Assembly: GCF_018332715.1 (NCBI RefSeq)
Contig: NZ_BOQP01000039.1
Coordinates: 124,001 to 188,000, forward strand
Reading direction: 5' to 3'
Source: Winogradskya consettensis
Lineage (GTDB): Bacteria > Actinomycetota > Actinomycetes > Mycobacteriales > Micromonosporaceae
DNA: 64,000 nt
Shown: piece after piece, positions 43,988-51,898 of the stretch
Position numbering within the stretch: the first letter of the stretch is position 1
Layout: each line of letters starts with the position of its first letter
The notes under the pieces: generated by a model
Seen by the model: the letters and a program-made list of their open reading frames with translations, nothing else
Databases searched by the model: none
Told to the model about the DNA's origin: nothing
Program-made: the position numbers and the translations under genes

Positions 43988-44148
43988 ACCTCGTGCTGAT
44001 TCTCGTGCGCGCACTGGTGGCGGCCGCCTGTGTCACCGTCGTGGTGATCGCGCGGACCACGGTCGGGTGGCCGAACCTGCTCACCATGCTCGGCGCGCTG
44101 CTGGTGCTGCTCGTCGTGCTCGCCGCGTACAACCGGAGGCACCGATGA
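43984..44148 (+). CDS. 54-aa membrane microprotein inside the sugar operon
   Basis: The ATG overlaps the permease stop (ATGA) and its own TGA overlaps the fucosidase ATG, so it is translationally linked on both sides. The product has two hydrophobic helices (LVLILVRALVAAACVTVVVIA and LLTMLGALLVLLVVLAAY) and a basic tail NRRHR. I recognise no family. Its placement suggests an accessory to the permease pair or a membrane anchor. Confidence 0.7.
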   Translation: MNLVLILVRALVAAACVTVVVIARTTVGWPNLLTMLGALLVLLVVLAAYNRRHR

Positions 44149-45425
44149 AGGCAGCGACGATCCGGCCGAGCGCTCGGCAGCTCGCCTGGCAGCGGATGGA
44201 GTTCTACGGCTTCCTCCACTTCGGCATGAACACCATGACGAATCGCGAGTGGGGCGAGGGTCACGACGACCCGGCCCTGTTCGACCCGTCGTCGCTCGAT
44301 GCGGACCAGTGGGTGACCGCGCTCAAGTCCGCGGGCATGACCGGCGTCATTCTCACCGCCAAGCACCACGACGGATTCTGCCTGTGGCCCAGCGACGCCA
44401 CCTCCTACACGGTGGCGTCCTCGCCGTACCGGAGGGACATCGTCGCGGAGGTCGCCGAGGCCGCGCGCCGGCACGGGCTCAAGTTCGGGATCTACCTGTC
44501 ACCGTGGGACCGCACCGAGGCCTCATACGGCTCGGGCACAGGTTACGACGACTTCTACGTCGCCCAGCTCACCGAATTGCTCACCCGCTACGGGCCCCTC
44601 TTCACGGTGTGGCTCGACGGCGCGAACGGCGAGGGCCCCGACGGCAGACGCCAAGTCTACGACTGGGACCGCTACTACGCCGTGGTGCGGGAGCTGCAGC
44701 CCGACGCGGTGATCAGCGTCTGCGGGCCGGACGTGCGCTGGTGCGGCAACGAGGCCGGCGAGACCCGCCCCGACGAGTGGAGCGTGGTTCCGCGGTCGCT
44801 GCAGGACGCCGAACGGATCGCCTCGCTCTCGCAGCAGATCGACGACGGGACGTTCGCCACCCGGGTCCGCAGCGACGACCGCGACCTCGGCAGCCGGGCA
44901 GCACTGGCGGGCCAGGAGGATCTCGTCTGGTATCCGGCCGAGGTCAACACGTCGATCCGCCCCGGCTGGTTCCACCACCCGTTGGAGGACGCGCGCGTTC
45001 GCAGCGCCGACGAGCTGTTCGCCATCTACCTGCGCTCGGTCGGCGGCAACTCCACGTTCCTGCTCAACGTTCCACCCGCCCGCGACGGCCTGGTCGCGCC
45101 ACCGGACCTGGCCGTTCTCTCGGCGCTGGGGGAGCTGATCGCGGACTTCCACTCCCGCCAGATCCCGCTTGAGCTCACCAACCCCGAAACCATCGAAGCA
45201 GTTGTCGTACGCGAGGACATCGCCCACGGTCAACTCATCGAGCACGTCGTGGTCCAGGGGCGCCGTGACGGGGAATGGACGACTCTGGCCGAGGCGAACG
45301 CGGTGGGCTACCAACGGATTCTGCTCTTCGACCCCGTCGAGGTCGACGCGATCCGGGTCGACATAACCGCATCGCGGGCCGAACCCGTCATCGATCGGGT
45401 CGCGGCAGTCCGGGCGGCGCGATGA
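44145..45425 (+). CDS. GH29 alpha-L-fucosidase
   Basis: 426 aa. GH29 TIM barrel with YGFLHFGMNTMTNREWG, AKHHDGFCLWPS (about 73-84), IYLSPWDR and the nucleophile Asp about 158 in FTVWLDGANGEG, then a C-terminal beta domain. The acid/base residue is not obvious by eye. No signal peptide, so it releases L-fucose from imported oligosaccharides in the cytosol. ATGA overlaps link it to the microprotein upstream and the SurA-like gene downstream. Confidence 0.92.
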   Translation: MKAATIRPSARQLAWQRMEFYGFLHFGMNTMTNREWGEGHDDPALFDPSSLDADQWVTALKSAGMTGVILTAKHHDGFCLWPSDATSYTVASSPYRRDIVAEVAEAARRHGLKFGIYLSPWDRTEASYGSGTGYDDFYVAQLTELLTRYGPLFTVWLDGANGEGPDGRRQVYDWDRYYAVVRELQPDAVISVCGPDVRWCGNEAGETRPDEWSVVPRSLQDAERIASLSQQIDDGTFATRVRSDDRDLGSRAALAGQEDLVWYPAEVNTSIRPGWFHHPLEDARVRSADELFAIYLRSVGGNSTFLLNVPPARDGLVAPPDLAVLSALGELIADFHSRQIPLELTNPETIEAVVVREDIAHGQLIEHVVVQGRRDGEWTTLAEANAVGYQRILLFDPVEVDAIRVDITASRAEPVIDRVAAVRAAR

Positions 45426-46276
45426 AGAAGCTCCTGGCCGGTCTGGCCCTGGTCATAGCCGCGCTTGTCATCACCGGCGCCGTCCTCGCGCACCGCAGTG
45501 ACGTGGTCGGCTCGATCGACGGGCACGACGTCACGCGGGACGAGCTGGTCTTCCATCGGGACAACGGTCGGACCCTCGCCGACGTCTGGACCGACAAGAC
45601 GATCTTTGTGCTCGCGCAGGAGCAGGGGCTCACCGATTCCGTCGACTACGACGACTTCCTCGACGAGGTGGAGCGGGAGAACAAGCGCCGCGCCGACGCG
45701 ATCGCCAAGGGCGAGACCGTCTACGGCGTCACCGACTTCGCGCCCGAGGAGTACTACACGCACCGGCTCGCCGAATTGCGGACCGGGCTCGAGAAGAAGC
45801 TCGGCGACGGTCCGCTCCTGGTCACCGACGCCGAGGTGCGGCAGAAGTTCGAGGCGTCGAAGGCGGACTGGAGCGCGAACGCCACCACGTACGCGTACAC
45901 AAAACTCGTCGTTCCCGGTCCGGCCCCTACAACGATCGGTGACCGGCTGGCGGACGTGCGCATTCCCGGCGCGAAGCTCAGCAGGGAGACGTACGGCGGC
46001 GCCGCCGCGACGACCGGGCTGAGCACGCACGACCAGGACCTGATGGCGGTGCTCACGAAGCTCGCCCCGGGTCAGATCTCCTCCCCGGTTCCCGGCACCG
46101 GGCAGACCACGTACTACGAGCTCGACGGCACCACCGTCGACGAGAGTGCGGCGTTCGCCACCTACTCCCAGCGGATCAGGGCGGCGCTCGTCGAGGAGAA
46201 GTTCGACCGGTACATCCAGAGCCGGGAGCAGGACAGCCACATCGAGGTCGACATCAACCCAGAGGATGTGCAGTGA
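45422..46276 (+). CDS. SurA/PrsA-like extracytoplasmic foldase-type protein
   Basis: 284 aa. An N-terminal signal-anchor helix (about 4-24) leads to a SurA-N-like helical domain (VGSIDGHDVTRDELVFHRDNGRTLADVW, VLAQEQGL). The second half looks like a degenerate parvulin domain (LTKLAPGQISSPVPG, YYEL). It could chaperone or fold the secreted enzymes of the operon, especially the beta-helix protein next door. Peptidyl-prolyl isomerase activity is uncertain because the parvulin core is weak. Overlaps of 4 nt on both sides (ATGA, GTGA). Confidence 0.75.
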   Translation: MKKLLAGLALVIAALVITGAVLAHRSDVVGSIDGHDVTRDELVFHRDNGRTLADVWTDKTIFVLAQEQGLTDSVDYDDFLDEVERENKRRADAIAKGETVYGVTDFAPEEYYTHRLAELRTGLEKKLGDGPLLVTDAEVRQKFEASKADWSANATTYAYTKLVVPGPAPTTIGDRLADVRIPGAKLSRETYGGAAATTGLSTHDQDLMAVLTKLAPGQISSPVPGTGQTTYYELDGTTVDESAAFATYSQRIRAALVEEKFDRYIQSREQDSHIEVDINPEDVQ

Positions 46277-48564
46277 GAAAACCTGTCGGGACGGCTCTGG
46301 CCGTATTGCTCGCCGTGATGCTCACCCCCGCATTGCCGGCGTCCGCTTCCGCCGCTTCTTCCCCCGCCGCGTCTTCCTCCGCCAAGAAGTCGTGGCCGGG
46401 GAATTTCCAGAACGTGACAGGCGGCCGGGACTACTACATCGACGCTGCACTCGGTAGCGACCGCGCAGCCGGGACCTCGCCGAAGAACGCCTGGAAGACG
46501 CTGGGCAAGGCGAGCGCGACGACGTTCAAGCCCGGTGACCGGATCCTGCTCAAGGCCGGATCGCAGTGGAACAACGAGCAACTGTGGCCGAAGGGTTCCG
46601 GGACCACGCGGCAGCCGATCACGATCTCGGCGTACGGGGATGTGAAGCGGGGGCGGCCGTACATCGCAACGAACGGCAACGTGCCCAGCCCGTTCAACGC
46701 CAACGGCACCAAGAATCCCGAGACCGTCGGGCTGACCGGTGCGATCGTGCTGCGCAACCAGCAGGGCTTCGACATCAACAACATCGAGCTCTCGAACGAC
46801 GACGACTTCGCCACGAACATCACCACCGGCACGTACGTTCGTGACGGCATCATGGTGTCGATCAACGCGGACAAGCTCGCCGCCGGCGCGGACACCGTCA
46901 TGGACCATTTCCGGATCCACGACATCTATGTGCACAACACCGACGGCCCGAGCAGCTGGCAGAAGATCCACTACGGGGCCGTGAACTTCCAGGTCTTCGG
47001 GAGCAAGTCCTACAAGGAGTACGCCACCGGCGGTTACTACTTCAAGGACGTCCGCATCGAGGACAACACGTTCGTCAACGTCGAGCTGCATGCGGTGCAG
47101 TTCGCGTTCAACTGGTTCGCCGCGGACGGCGCGGACGCCGGGCAGTACGACGAGGCGGGCAAGTTCCATGAGGGCTGGGAGCAGCTCTGGGTGCGTACCC
47201 GTGATCTCTACAGCCGAGACGTCTACATCGGCCACAACTACGCCGAGAGCATCGGGCAGGGCGCGTTCCAGCTCGCCAACACCAAGCGCATGACGGTCGA
47301 GTACAACGAGGTCAACGGGTTCCTCGCGCGCTACGACGCGGTGTCCTGCGGGCTCTACCTCTGGGCCGGCGCCGACTCCGTCATGCAGTACAACGAGGTG
47401 TACGGCGGCCCCGACAACGAGTACGACGGCACGCCCTGGGACCTGGAGTACACGAACTTCAACGTCACCTACCAGTACAACTACTCGCACGACAACGCCG
47501 CGGGCTGGATGGCCTACATGGGCAACAGCTCAAACTCGGTGGCGCGTTACAACCTGAGCGTCAACGACAACGGCGTACTCGTGAAGAACATGCTGTCGAC
47601 GAACTACTCGCCGACGTACTTCGTCAACAACACGTTCGTCTACGACGGCTCGGACCTCGCCCAGGTGCACGACGAGACGTTCCTGAGCCGCGTGTACTTC
47701 CTGAACAACATCTTCTACAACACGTCGCGGACCACGCCGACAACCTGGTACCGCAAGACCGGTGCGCTGCGTCAGGCGGTGTTCTCGAACAACGACTACT
47801 ACGAGGCCGGCGGCGTCCACTCCACCCAGGAACCGGCCGACCCGGCCGGCCTGCGCGCCGATCCCGAATTCGTCGGCAACCCCGCCACCTACAGCACCGG
47901 CGACGTCAAGACCTACAGCACCGGCGACGTCAAGAAGGCCGCGGCTCGGTTCGCGCTGCGCAAGAGCTCGCCCCTGATCGACGCCGGCCGCTACAACCCG
48001 CACCTCGGCACCGCGGACATCCTCGGCACCCAGCTCTACTACGGCGACGCCCCGGACATCGGCGTCGTCGAGGCCCGTCGAGGCCCGCGCGTCACCAACC
48101 CGGTCGACACCGACCCGATCGAGAACGAGGGCCCCGACCGCGTCTCCCTCGCCCTGGGTAAGCCGGTCACCGCCAGCTCCACCCACCCGGGCGCCAACGG
48201 CACGCTCGGCGCGGTCAACCTGACCGACGGCAGCCTGAGCAGCCGGTGGGCCGCCGCCGACGACGCGACCTACCCGATCACGCTCGACATCGATTTCGGT
48301 ACGGACACGACGTTCAGCGAGGTCTACCTCGACGAATACACCGACTCGGGCACCAACCCGCGGGTGCAGACGTTCTCGCTGCAACGCTGGGACGCCGCGA
48401 CCGGCACCTGGGTGACGTTCGCCGACGAGGCGAACGGTATCGGCCACGACCTCACCGTCACGGGCTTCGGCAGCGTCACCACCAGCAAGCTGCGGGTCGC
48501 CCTGACCGGCCAGATCGCGACGGAGATCTACACCCCGTCGCTCACGGAGATCAGCGTCTACTGA
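46273..48564 (+). CDS. Secreted parallel beta-helix enzyme with C-terminal discoidin domain
   Basis: 763 aa from a GTG. Signal peptide to about residue 30 (ALPASASAA). A right-handed parallel beta-helix covers about 50-590 (YYIDAALGSDRAAGTSPKNAWKTL opening, many N-ladder rungs such as NNIELSNDDDF and NVTYQYNYSHDNA), as in polysaccharide lyases and some glycosidases. A short 24-nt duplication (TYSTGDVK twice) sits at about 540-555. An F5/8 type C (CBM32-like) domain covers about 620-763. It is the only secreted enzyme of the operon and probably makes the oligosaccharides that the importer takes up. Exact activity unknown. Confidence 0.85.
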   Translation: MRKPVGTALAVLLAVMLTPALPASASAASSPAASSSAKKSWPGNFQNVTGGRDYYIDAALGSDRAAGTSPKNAWKTLGKASATTFKPGDRILLKAGSQWNNEQLWPKGSGTTRQPITISAYGDVKRGRPYIATNGNVPSPFNANGTKNPETVGLTGAIVLRNQQGFDINNIELSNDDDFATNITTGTYVRDGIMVSINADKLAAGADTVMDHFRIHDIYVHNTDGPSSWQKIHYGAVNFQVFGSKSYKEYATGGYYFKDVRIEDNTFVNVELHAVQFAFNWFAADGADAGQYDEAGKFHEGWEQLWVRTRDLYSRDVYIGHNYAESIGQGAFQLANTKRMTVEYNEVNGFLARYDAVSCGLYLWAGADSVMQYNEVYGGPDNEYDGTPWDLEYTNFNVTYQYNYSHDNAAGWMAYMGNSSNSVARYNLSVNDNGVLVKNMLSTNYSPTYFVNNTFVYDGSDLAQVHDETFLSRVYFLNNIFYNTSRTTPTTWYRKTGALRQAVFSNNDYYEAGGVHSTQEPADPAGLRADPEFVGNPATYSTGDVKTYSTGDVKKAAARFALRKSSPLIDAGRYNPHLGTADILGTQLYYGDAPDIGVVEARRGPRVTNPVDTDPIENEGPDRVSLALGKPVTASSTHPGANGTLGAVNLTDGSLSSRWAAADDATYPITLDIDFGTDTTFSEVYLDEYTDSGTNPRVQTFSLQRWDAATGTWVTFADEANGIGHDLTVTGFGSVTTSKLRVALTGQIATEIYTPSLTEISVY

Positions 48565-48578
48565 TCCCCTGAACGGGA

Positions 48579-48605
48579 GGCGGGGTGGCGCCGGGCCGCC
48601 CCGCC
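48579..48605 (+). terminator. Hairpin terminator of the sugar operon
   Basis: GGCGGGG (48579-48585) pairs with CCCCGCC (48599-48605), followed by the pyrimidine stretch TTCTTCC. It lies 14 nt after the operon's last stop codon. Confidence 0.65.
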
Positions 48606-48645
48606 TTCTTCCTACGCTGCTGTTCTTTCTTCCTACGCTGCTGTT
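48606..48645. repeat. 21-nt tandem duplication over the ABC ATPase stop codon
   Basis: TTCTTCCTACGCTGCTGTT occurs at 48606-48624 and again at 48627-48645, period 21 nt. On the minus strand the second copy contains the TAG of the ATPase gene and the first copy contains a second in-frame TAG. Confidence 0.8.
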
Positions 48646-49475
48646 TCGGTGCCGCCCGGCACCAGCGTGACGGTGCCGTTCTCGTGGTCGACGGTGAAGA
48701 GGGTGCCCGGCGGGAAGCTGCCCAGCACCTCGGGCGGCAGCTGCACGGTGCCGTCCCCGGCGACCACGGCGAAGTCCTGCCCGTCGCGGCCCTCGGCGCC
48801 GACCCGGCCGTCGCGGATCGTCACCGCGCGGCCCAGCCGGGAACCCACCTCGTTGTCATGGGTGACCACCACGATCGTGGTCTGCCGCTCCTGGTTCACC
48901 GTCTCCAGGGCTTCGAGCACCTCGTCACGCCCGGCCGTGTCCAACCGGCTCGTCGGCTCGTCGACCAGCAGCAGCCCCGGGCCCGCGGCGATACCCACGG
49001 CCAGCGCGGCGCGTTGCCGCCCGCCCGGGGTCAGCTCGGCCAGCCGGGACCGGCCCATGCCGGGCAGCCCGACCAGGTCGAGGATGCGGTCCGGGTCGTC
49101 CAGCTTGATGCCCCGGGTGTGCGCGGCGCGGCGCTGCGCGAGCCAGATGTTGCGATGCAGGGATGCGTACGGCAGAAGGTTGCGAGCCGCGCCCTGCAGC
49201 ACCACGCCGATCTCGGTGCCACGCAGCCGGGACACCTCGGCGTCGGAGAGCTTGCCCATGTCGTACGTGCCGATGTTGATCCGGCCCGCCGAGGGTCGCA
49301 TCATCCCGGCGAGCAGGGAGATCAGCGTCGACTTGCCGGACCCGGACGGCCCGACCAGCGCGAGCGTCTCCCCGGGAGCGATGGAGAGGTCCACGCCCGC
49401 GAGCGCGACCACGTCACCGGCCTCGGCGCGATAGATGTGCACGACGCGCCGGCAGGCCACCGCAAGACCGTTCAT
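48633..49475 (-). CDS. ABC ATPase with C-terminal AbrB-like hairpin
   Basis: 280 aa. Walker A GPSGSGKST (about 40-48), Q-loop VVLQGAA, signature variant ELTPGGRQR, Walker B LLLVDEPTSRLD and switch His VTHD place it in the LolD/FtsE/MacB class. After residue about 230 a tail reads DGTVQLPPEVLGSFPPGTLFTVDHENGTVTL, the pattern of a SpoVT/AbrB swapped hairpin. No permease gene is adjacent, so its FtsX-like partner must be elsewhere (perhaps the 23.6-29.7 kb pair, which already has an ATPase). The start ATG is at 49475. Confidence 0.88.
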   Translation of the reverse strand: MNGLAVACRRVVHIYRAEAGDVVALAGVDLSIAPGETLALVGPSGSGKSTLISLLAGMMRPSAGRINIGTYDMGKLSDAEVSRLRGTEIGVVLQGAARNLLPYASLHRNIWLAQRRAAHTRGIKLDDPDRILDLVGLPGMGRSRLAELTPGGRQRAALAVGIAAGPGLLLVDEPTSRLDTAGRDEVLEALETVNQERQTTIVVVTHDNEVGSRLGRAVTIRDGRVGAEGRDGQDFAVVAGDGTVQLPPEVLGSFPPGTLFTVDHENGTVTLVPGGTETAA

Positions 49476-49563
49476 GACGCACAACGTAGCCGCTCGCGTC
49501 GACGAACGGGAGCCCAAGGTCGATTAGGACGAGGGCGCCCATAAGTGACGTCCGCTAATTGTC

Positions 49564-49569
49564 TAGGGT
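49564..49569 (+). promoter_or_regulatory. -10 box for a leaderless prs transcript
   Basis: TAGGGT is followed by 6 nt and the GTG at 49576; no ribosome site is present. Confidence 0.5.
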
Positions 49570-49575
49570 GAGCCC

Positions 49576-50514
49576 GTGCGTGACATCGCAGTCTTCACCG
49601 GCAGTGCCCATCCCGAGCTGGCGGCGGAGATCTGCGAGCACCTCGGCGTGCCGCTGCTGCCGACCAAGACGTCCCGGTTCGCCAACGACTGCATAGAGGT
49701 CCAGCTCCAGGGCAACTGCCGCGAGCGGGACGTCTTCCTGATCCAGCCCCTGGTGCCCCCGGTCCAGGAGAACCTCGTCGAGCTGCTCTTCATGCTCGAC
49801 GCGGCGCGCGGGGCGTCGGCGGGGCGGATCACGGTGGTGCTGCCGCATTATGCGTACGCGCGGAGTGACAAGAAGGATGCCCCGCGGATCTCCATCGGAG
49901 GCCGGTTGGTCGCCGACCTGCTCCAGACCGCCGGAGCGCACCGCATCCTCGCCATGACGCTGCACTCCCCGCAGGTCCACGGCTTCTTCAGCGTCCCCGT
50001 CGACCACCTGCACGCGCTGCGGGAGCTCGCGCACCACTTCCGCGGCTACGACCTGAGCAACACCGTCGTGGTCTCCCCGGACCTCGGCAACGCCAAGGAG
50101 GCGGCCGCTTTCGCCCGGATGCTCGACATCGAGGTCGCAGCGGGCGCCAAGCAGCGTTTCGCCGACGACAAGGTCGTGATCAGCTCGGTGATCGGTGAGG
50201 TGGCGGATCGCGACGTGATCATCCTCGACGACGAGATCGCCAAGGGCAGCACCGTCTTCGAACTGCTCGGCCGGCTGCGCGAGCGCAACGTACGCAGCAT
50301 CCGGGTGGCGTGCACGCACGGGCTGTTCGCCTCGCAGGCCGTGCAGCGGCTGTCGGCGGAGAAGGACGTCGAGGAGATCGTCTGCACGAATACCGTGCCG
50401 ATTCCGCAGTCGACCCGCTCCGACAAGCTGACCGTGATCTCGGTGGCGCCCGCGCTGGCCGAAGCCATGCGGCGCATTCACAACGGCGAGTCGGTCAGCG
50501 CGCTCTTCACCTGA
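49576..50514 (+). CDS. prs: Ribose-phosphate pyrophosphokinase (PRPP synthetase), divergent
   Basis: 312 aa. PRPP synthetases make 5-phosphoribosyl diphosphate from ribose-5-phosphate and ATP. Visible are the N-terminal FTGSAHPELAAEICEHLGV, the VFLIQPL strand, the HYAYARSDKKD ATP loop, VVSPDLGNAKEA, and the PRPP-binding loop VIILDDEIAKGST. The last differs from the usual DDMIDTGGT, and the flexible loop reads AKQR instead of the common KRR. It therefore looks like a second, divergent paralogue rather than the housekeeping enzyme. Monocistronic by context, with a probable leaderless promoter. Confidence 0.88.
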   Translation: MRDIAVFTGSAHPELAAEICEHLGVPLLPTKTSRFANDCIEVQLQGNCRERDVFLIQPLVPPVQENLVELLFMLDAARGASAGRITVVLPHYAYARSDKKDAPRISIGGRLVADLLQTAGAHRILAMTLHSPQVHGFFSVPVDHLHALRELAHHFRGYDLSNTVVVSPDLGNAKEAAAFARMLDIEVAAGAKQRFADDKVVISSVIGEVADRDVIILDDEIAKGSTVFELLGRLRERNVRSIRVACTHGLFASQAVQRLSAEKDVEEIVCTNTVPIPQSTRSDKLTVISVAPALAEAMRRIHNGESVSALFT

Positions 50515-50519
50515 CGCTA

Positions 50520-50550
50520 AGTGACAATCCTTCACCTTTAGGTTGTCACT
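50520..50550. terminator. Inverted repeat after prs
   Basis: AGTGACAA (50520-50527) pairs with TTGTCACT (50543-50550) over a 15-nt loop, 5 nt after the stop. It could be a weak terminator or a protein-binding dyad; no U-run follows. Confidence 0.4.
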
Positions 50551-51075
50551 CTGGGTTGCTGAGACGGCACGATCGCCGTCGGTAACTACCGGCAGAGTGC
50601 CTGTTCAACGGACATTCGACACCTTTGTTGATGCGCACTCTGCGTTGACAACCCGGGCTCGTTGATGATTACATTCGGTGTACGCCGGGACGGGTTGTGA
50701 CCGCCTCGACCGGTGGCCCGGGAGATCGTTGAACGGGGGATCGCGCGGGGCGTAGCAGGCCCGCCGAGCTTCGATCTGCCGGGACGGCTCGACCTTCGCA
50801 GGTGTGTCTTTGGTGGCACACAGTGCTTGTTGTGGCGGCATAAAGCGCCTTCCACCTGCGTCGATTCGATCCCTGGGCATGTGGCGTTTGTCCATCCCCC
50901 GGTCGGGGGAGCGATTAACCTATGTTCAGGTTGATCTCCCCGGGTATGCGGGCAGCGCTGTGCTAATCCGCGCAGACCTGTGCGACGCTGGCCGTCGCAA
51001 GATCCGAAATTGCTTCGATCCGATCACCGCAGGTCACAGCGCGCGGACCGAGGCCATGAACACATCGGAGGACAC
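50551..51075. other. 525-nt leader region before the roadblock cluster
   Basis: No convincing gene. A -35-like TTGACA at 50645 with TTACAT 18 nt downstream (50669-50674) could start a long untranslated leader. A CCCCC-GGTC-GGGGG hairpin lies at 50896-50909. Minus-strand open frames here lack ribosome sites and protein-like composition. The length and AT-richer patches suggest regulation of the downstream four-gene cluster. Confidence 0.4.
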
Positions 51076-51450
51076 GTGGCAAACATCGAGACGTCCCTCA
51101 AGGAAGCGATGGCCATCGATGGCGCCATCGGCGTCGCACTGGTCGACTACACCAGCGGACTCACGCTGGGCGTCCTGGGCGGCGGGGCGACCATGGACAT
51201 GAACGTGGCCGCGGCGGGTAACACCGACGTGGTCCGCGCCAAGGTGCGCACCCTGGAGATGCTCGGTCTGTCCGACTCGATCGAGGACATCCTCATCACG
51301 CTGGACACGCAGTACCACCTGATCCGACTGCTCAAATCCACGCGCAGCGGTGACGCGTTCTTCCTCTACCTGGCGCTCAACAAGAGCCGCGCCAACCTCG
51401 GCCTGGCCCGGCACCAGCTGCGCAAGATCGAATCAGACCTCGAGGTATGA
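51076..51450 (+). CDS. Roadblock/LC7-like protein, cluster gene 1
   Basis: 124 aa from a GTG with GGAGGA 3-8 nt upstream. The fold pattern is roadblock: helix SLKEAMAIDGAIGVALVD, strand with SGLTLGVL, a helix with NTDVVRAKVRTLEML, strands DILITLDTQYHLIRLL and FFLYLALNK, final helix ANLGLARHQLRKIE. Roadblock proteins dimerise and usually regulate small Ras-like GTPases. The stop overlaps the next gene (ATGA). No GTPase is encoded nearby. Confidence 0.8.
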   Translation: MANIETSLKEAMAIDGAIGVALVDYTSGLTLGVLGGGATMDMNVAAAGNTDVVRAKVRTLEMLGLSDSIEDILITLDTQYHLIRLLKSTRSGDAFFLYLALNKSRANLGLARHQLRKIESDLEV

Positions 51451-51881
51451 CGGCCGCAACCCGGAGCATGTCGGAAACCGTCACCAACGCGGTGGCGGAT
51501 TTCCGGGCGCTCGTACCAGACTGCGTAGCCGCGGGCCTCGTCGACATGTCGACCGGCATGATGCTGGCCGTCGACACCCTCGACAACTACCCCAGCGAGC
51601 TGCTCGACCTGCTCGCCGCTGCCACGTTCGACCTCTTCCAGGGCCGCAACGTGACCATGATCGAGGAGATCTTCAAGGCCCGGCGCGGTGTCGAAACCGT
51701 CCGGCACTACTTCCAGGAGATCGTGGTCAACAGCGACAACCTCGTCCACCTCTTCCTGCGCAGCCAGGCCAACCAGGACTTCGTCGCCGTGATCGTGTGC
51801 CGCCGCGACACCAAGGTGGGCATGGTCTTCGCCCAGGCCAGAATCGTGATGAAGCAGCTGGAAGCCGGCTTCGCCAGCTGA
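51447..51881 (+). CDS. Roadblock/LC7-like protein, cluster gene 2
   Basis: 144 aa. The same order of elements as gene 1 (VTNAVADFRALVPDCVAAGLVDMSTGMML, then a helix ELLDLLAAATFDLFQG, strands ETVRHYFQEIVVNSDNLVHLFLR and DFVAVIVCRRD, final helix ARIVMKQLEAGF). Sequence identity to gene 1 is low, so it is an old paralogue. It follows gene 1 with a 4-nt overlap and precedes gene 3 by 17 nt including an AGGAGG site. Confidence 0.75.
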   Translation: MTAATRSMSETVTNAVADFRALVPDCVAAGLVDMSTGMMLAVDTLDNYPSELLDLLAAATFDLFQGRNVTMIEEIFKARRGVETVRHYFQEIVVNSDNLVHLFLRSQANQDFVAVIVCRRDTKVGMVFAQARIVMKQLEAGFAS

Positions 51882-51898
51882 CCCGCAGGAGGCTTCAC

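Noticed and set aside
40891..48564. Bacteroidetes-type polysaccharide utilisation locus
   Set aside because: No SusC/SusD pair; uptake is by an ABC importer, as normal for actinobacteria.
50586..50895. Two minus-strand frames before the roadblock cluster
   Set aside because: Cys/Arg-rich, no ribosome sites, no domain pattern.
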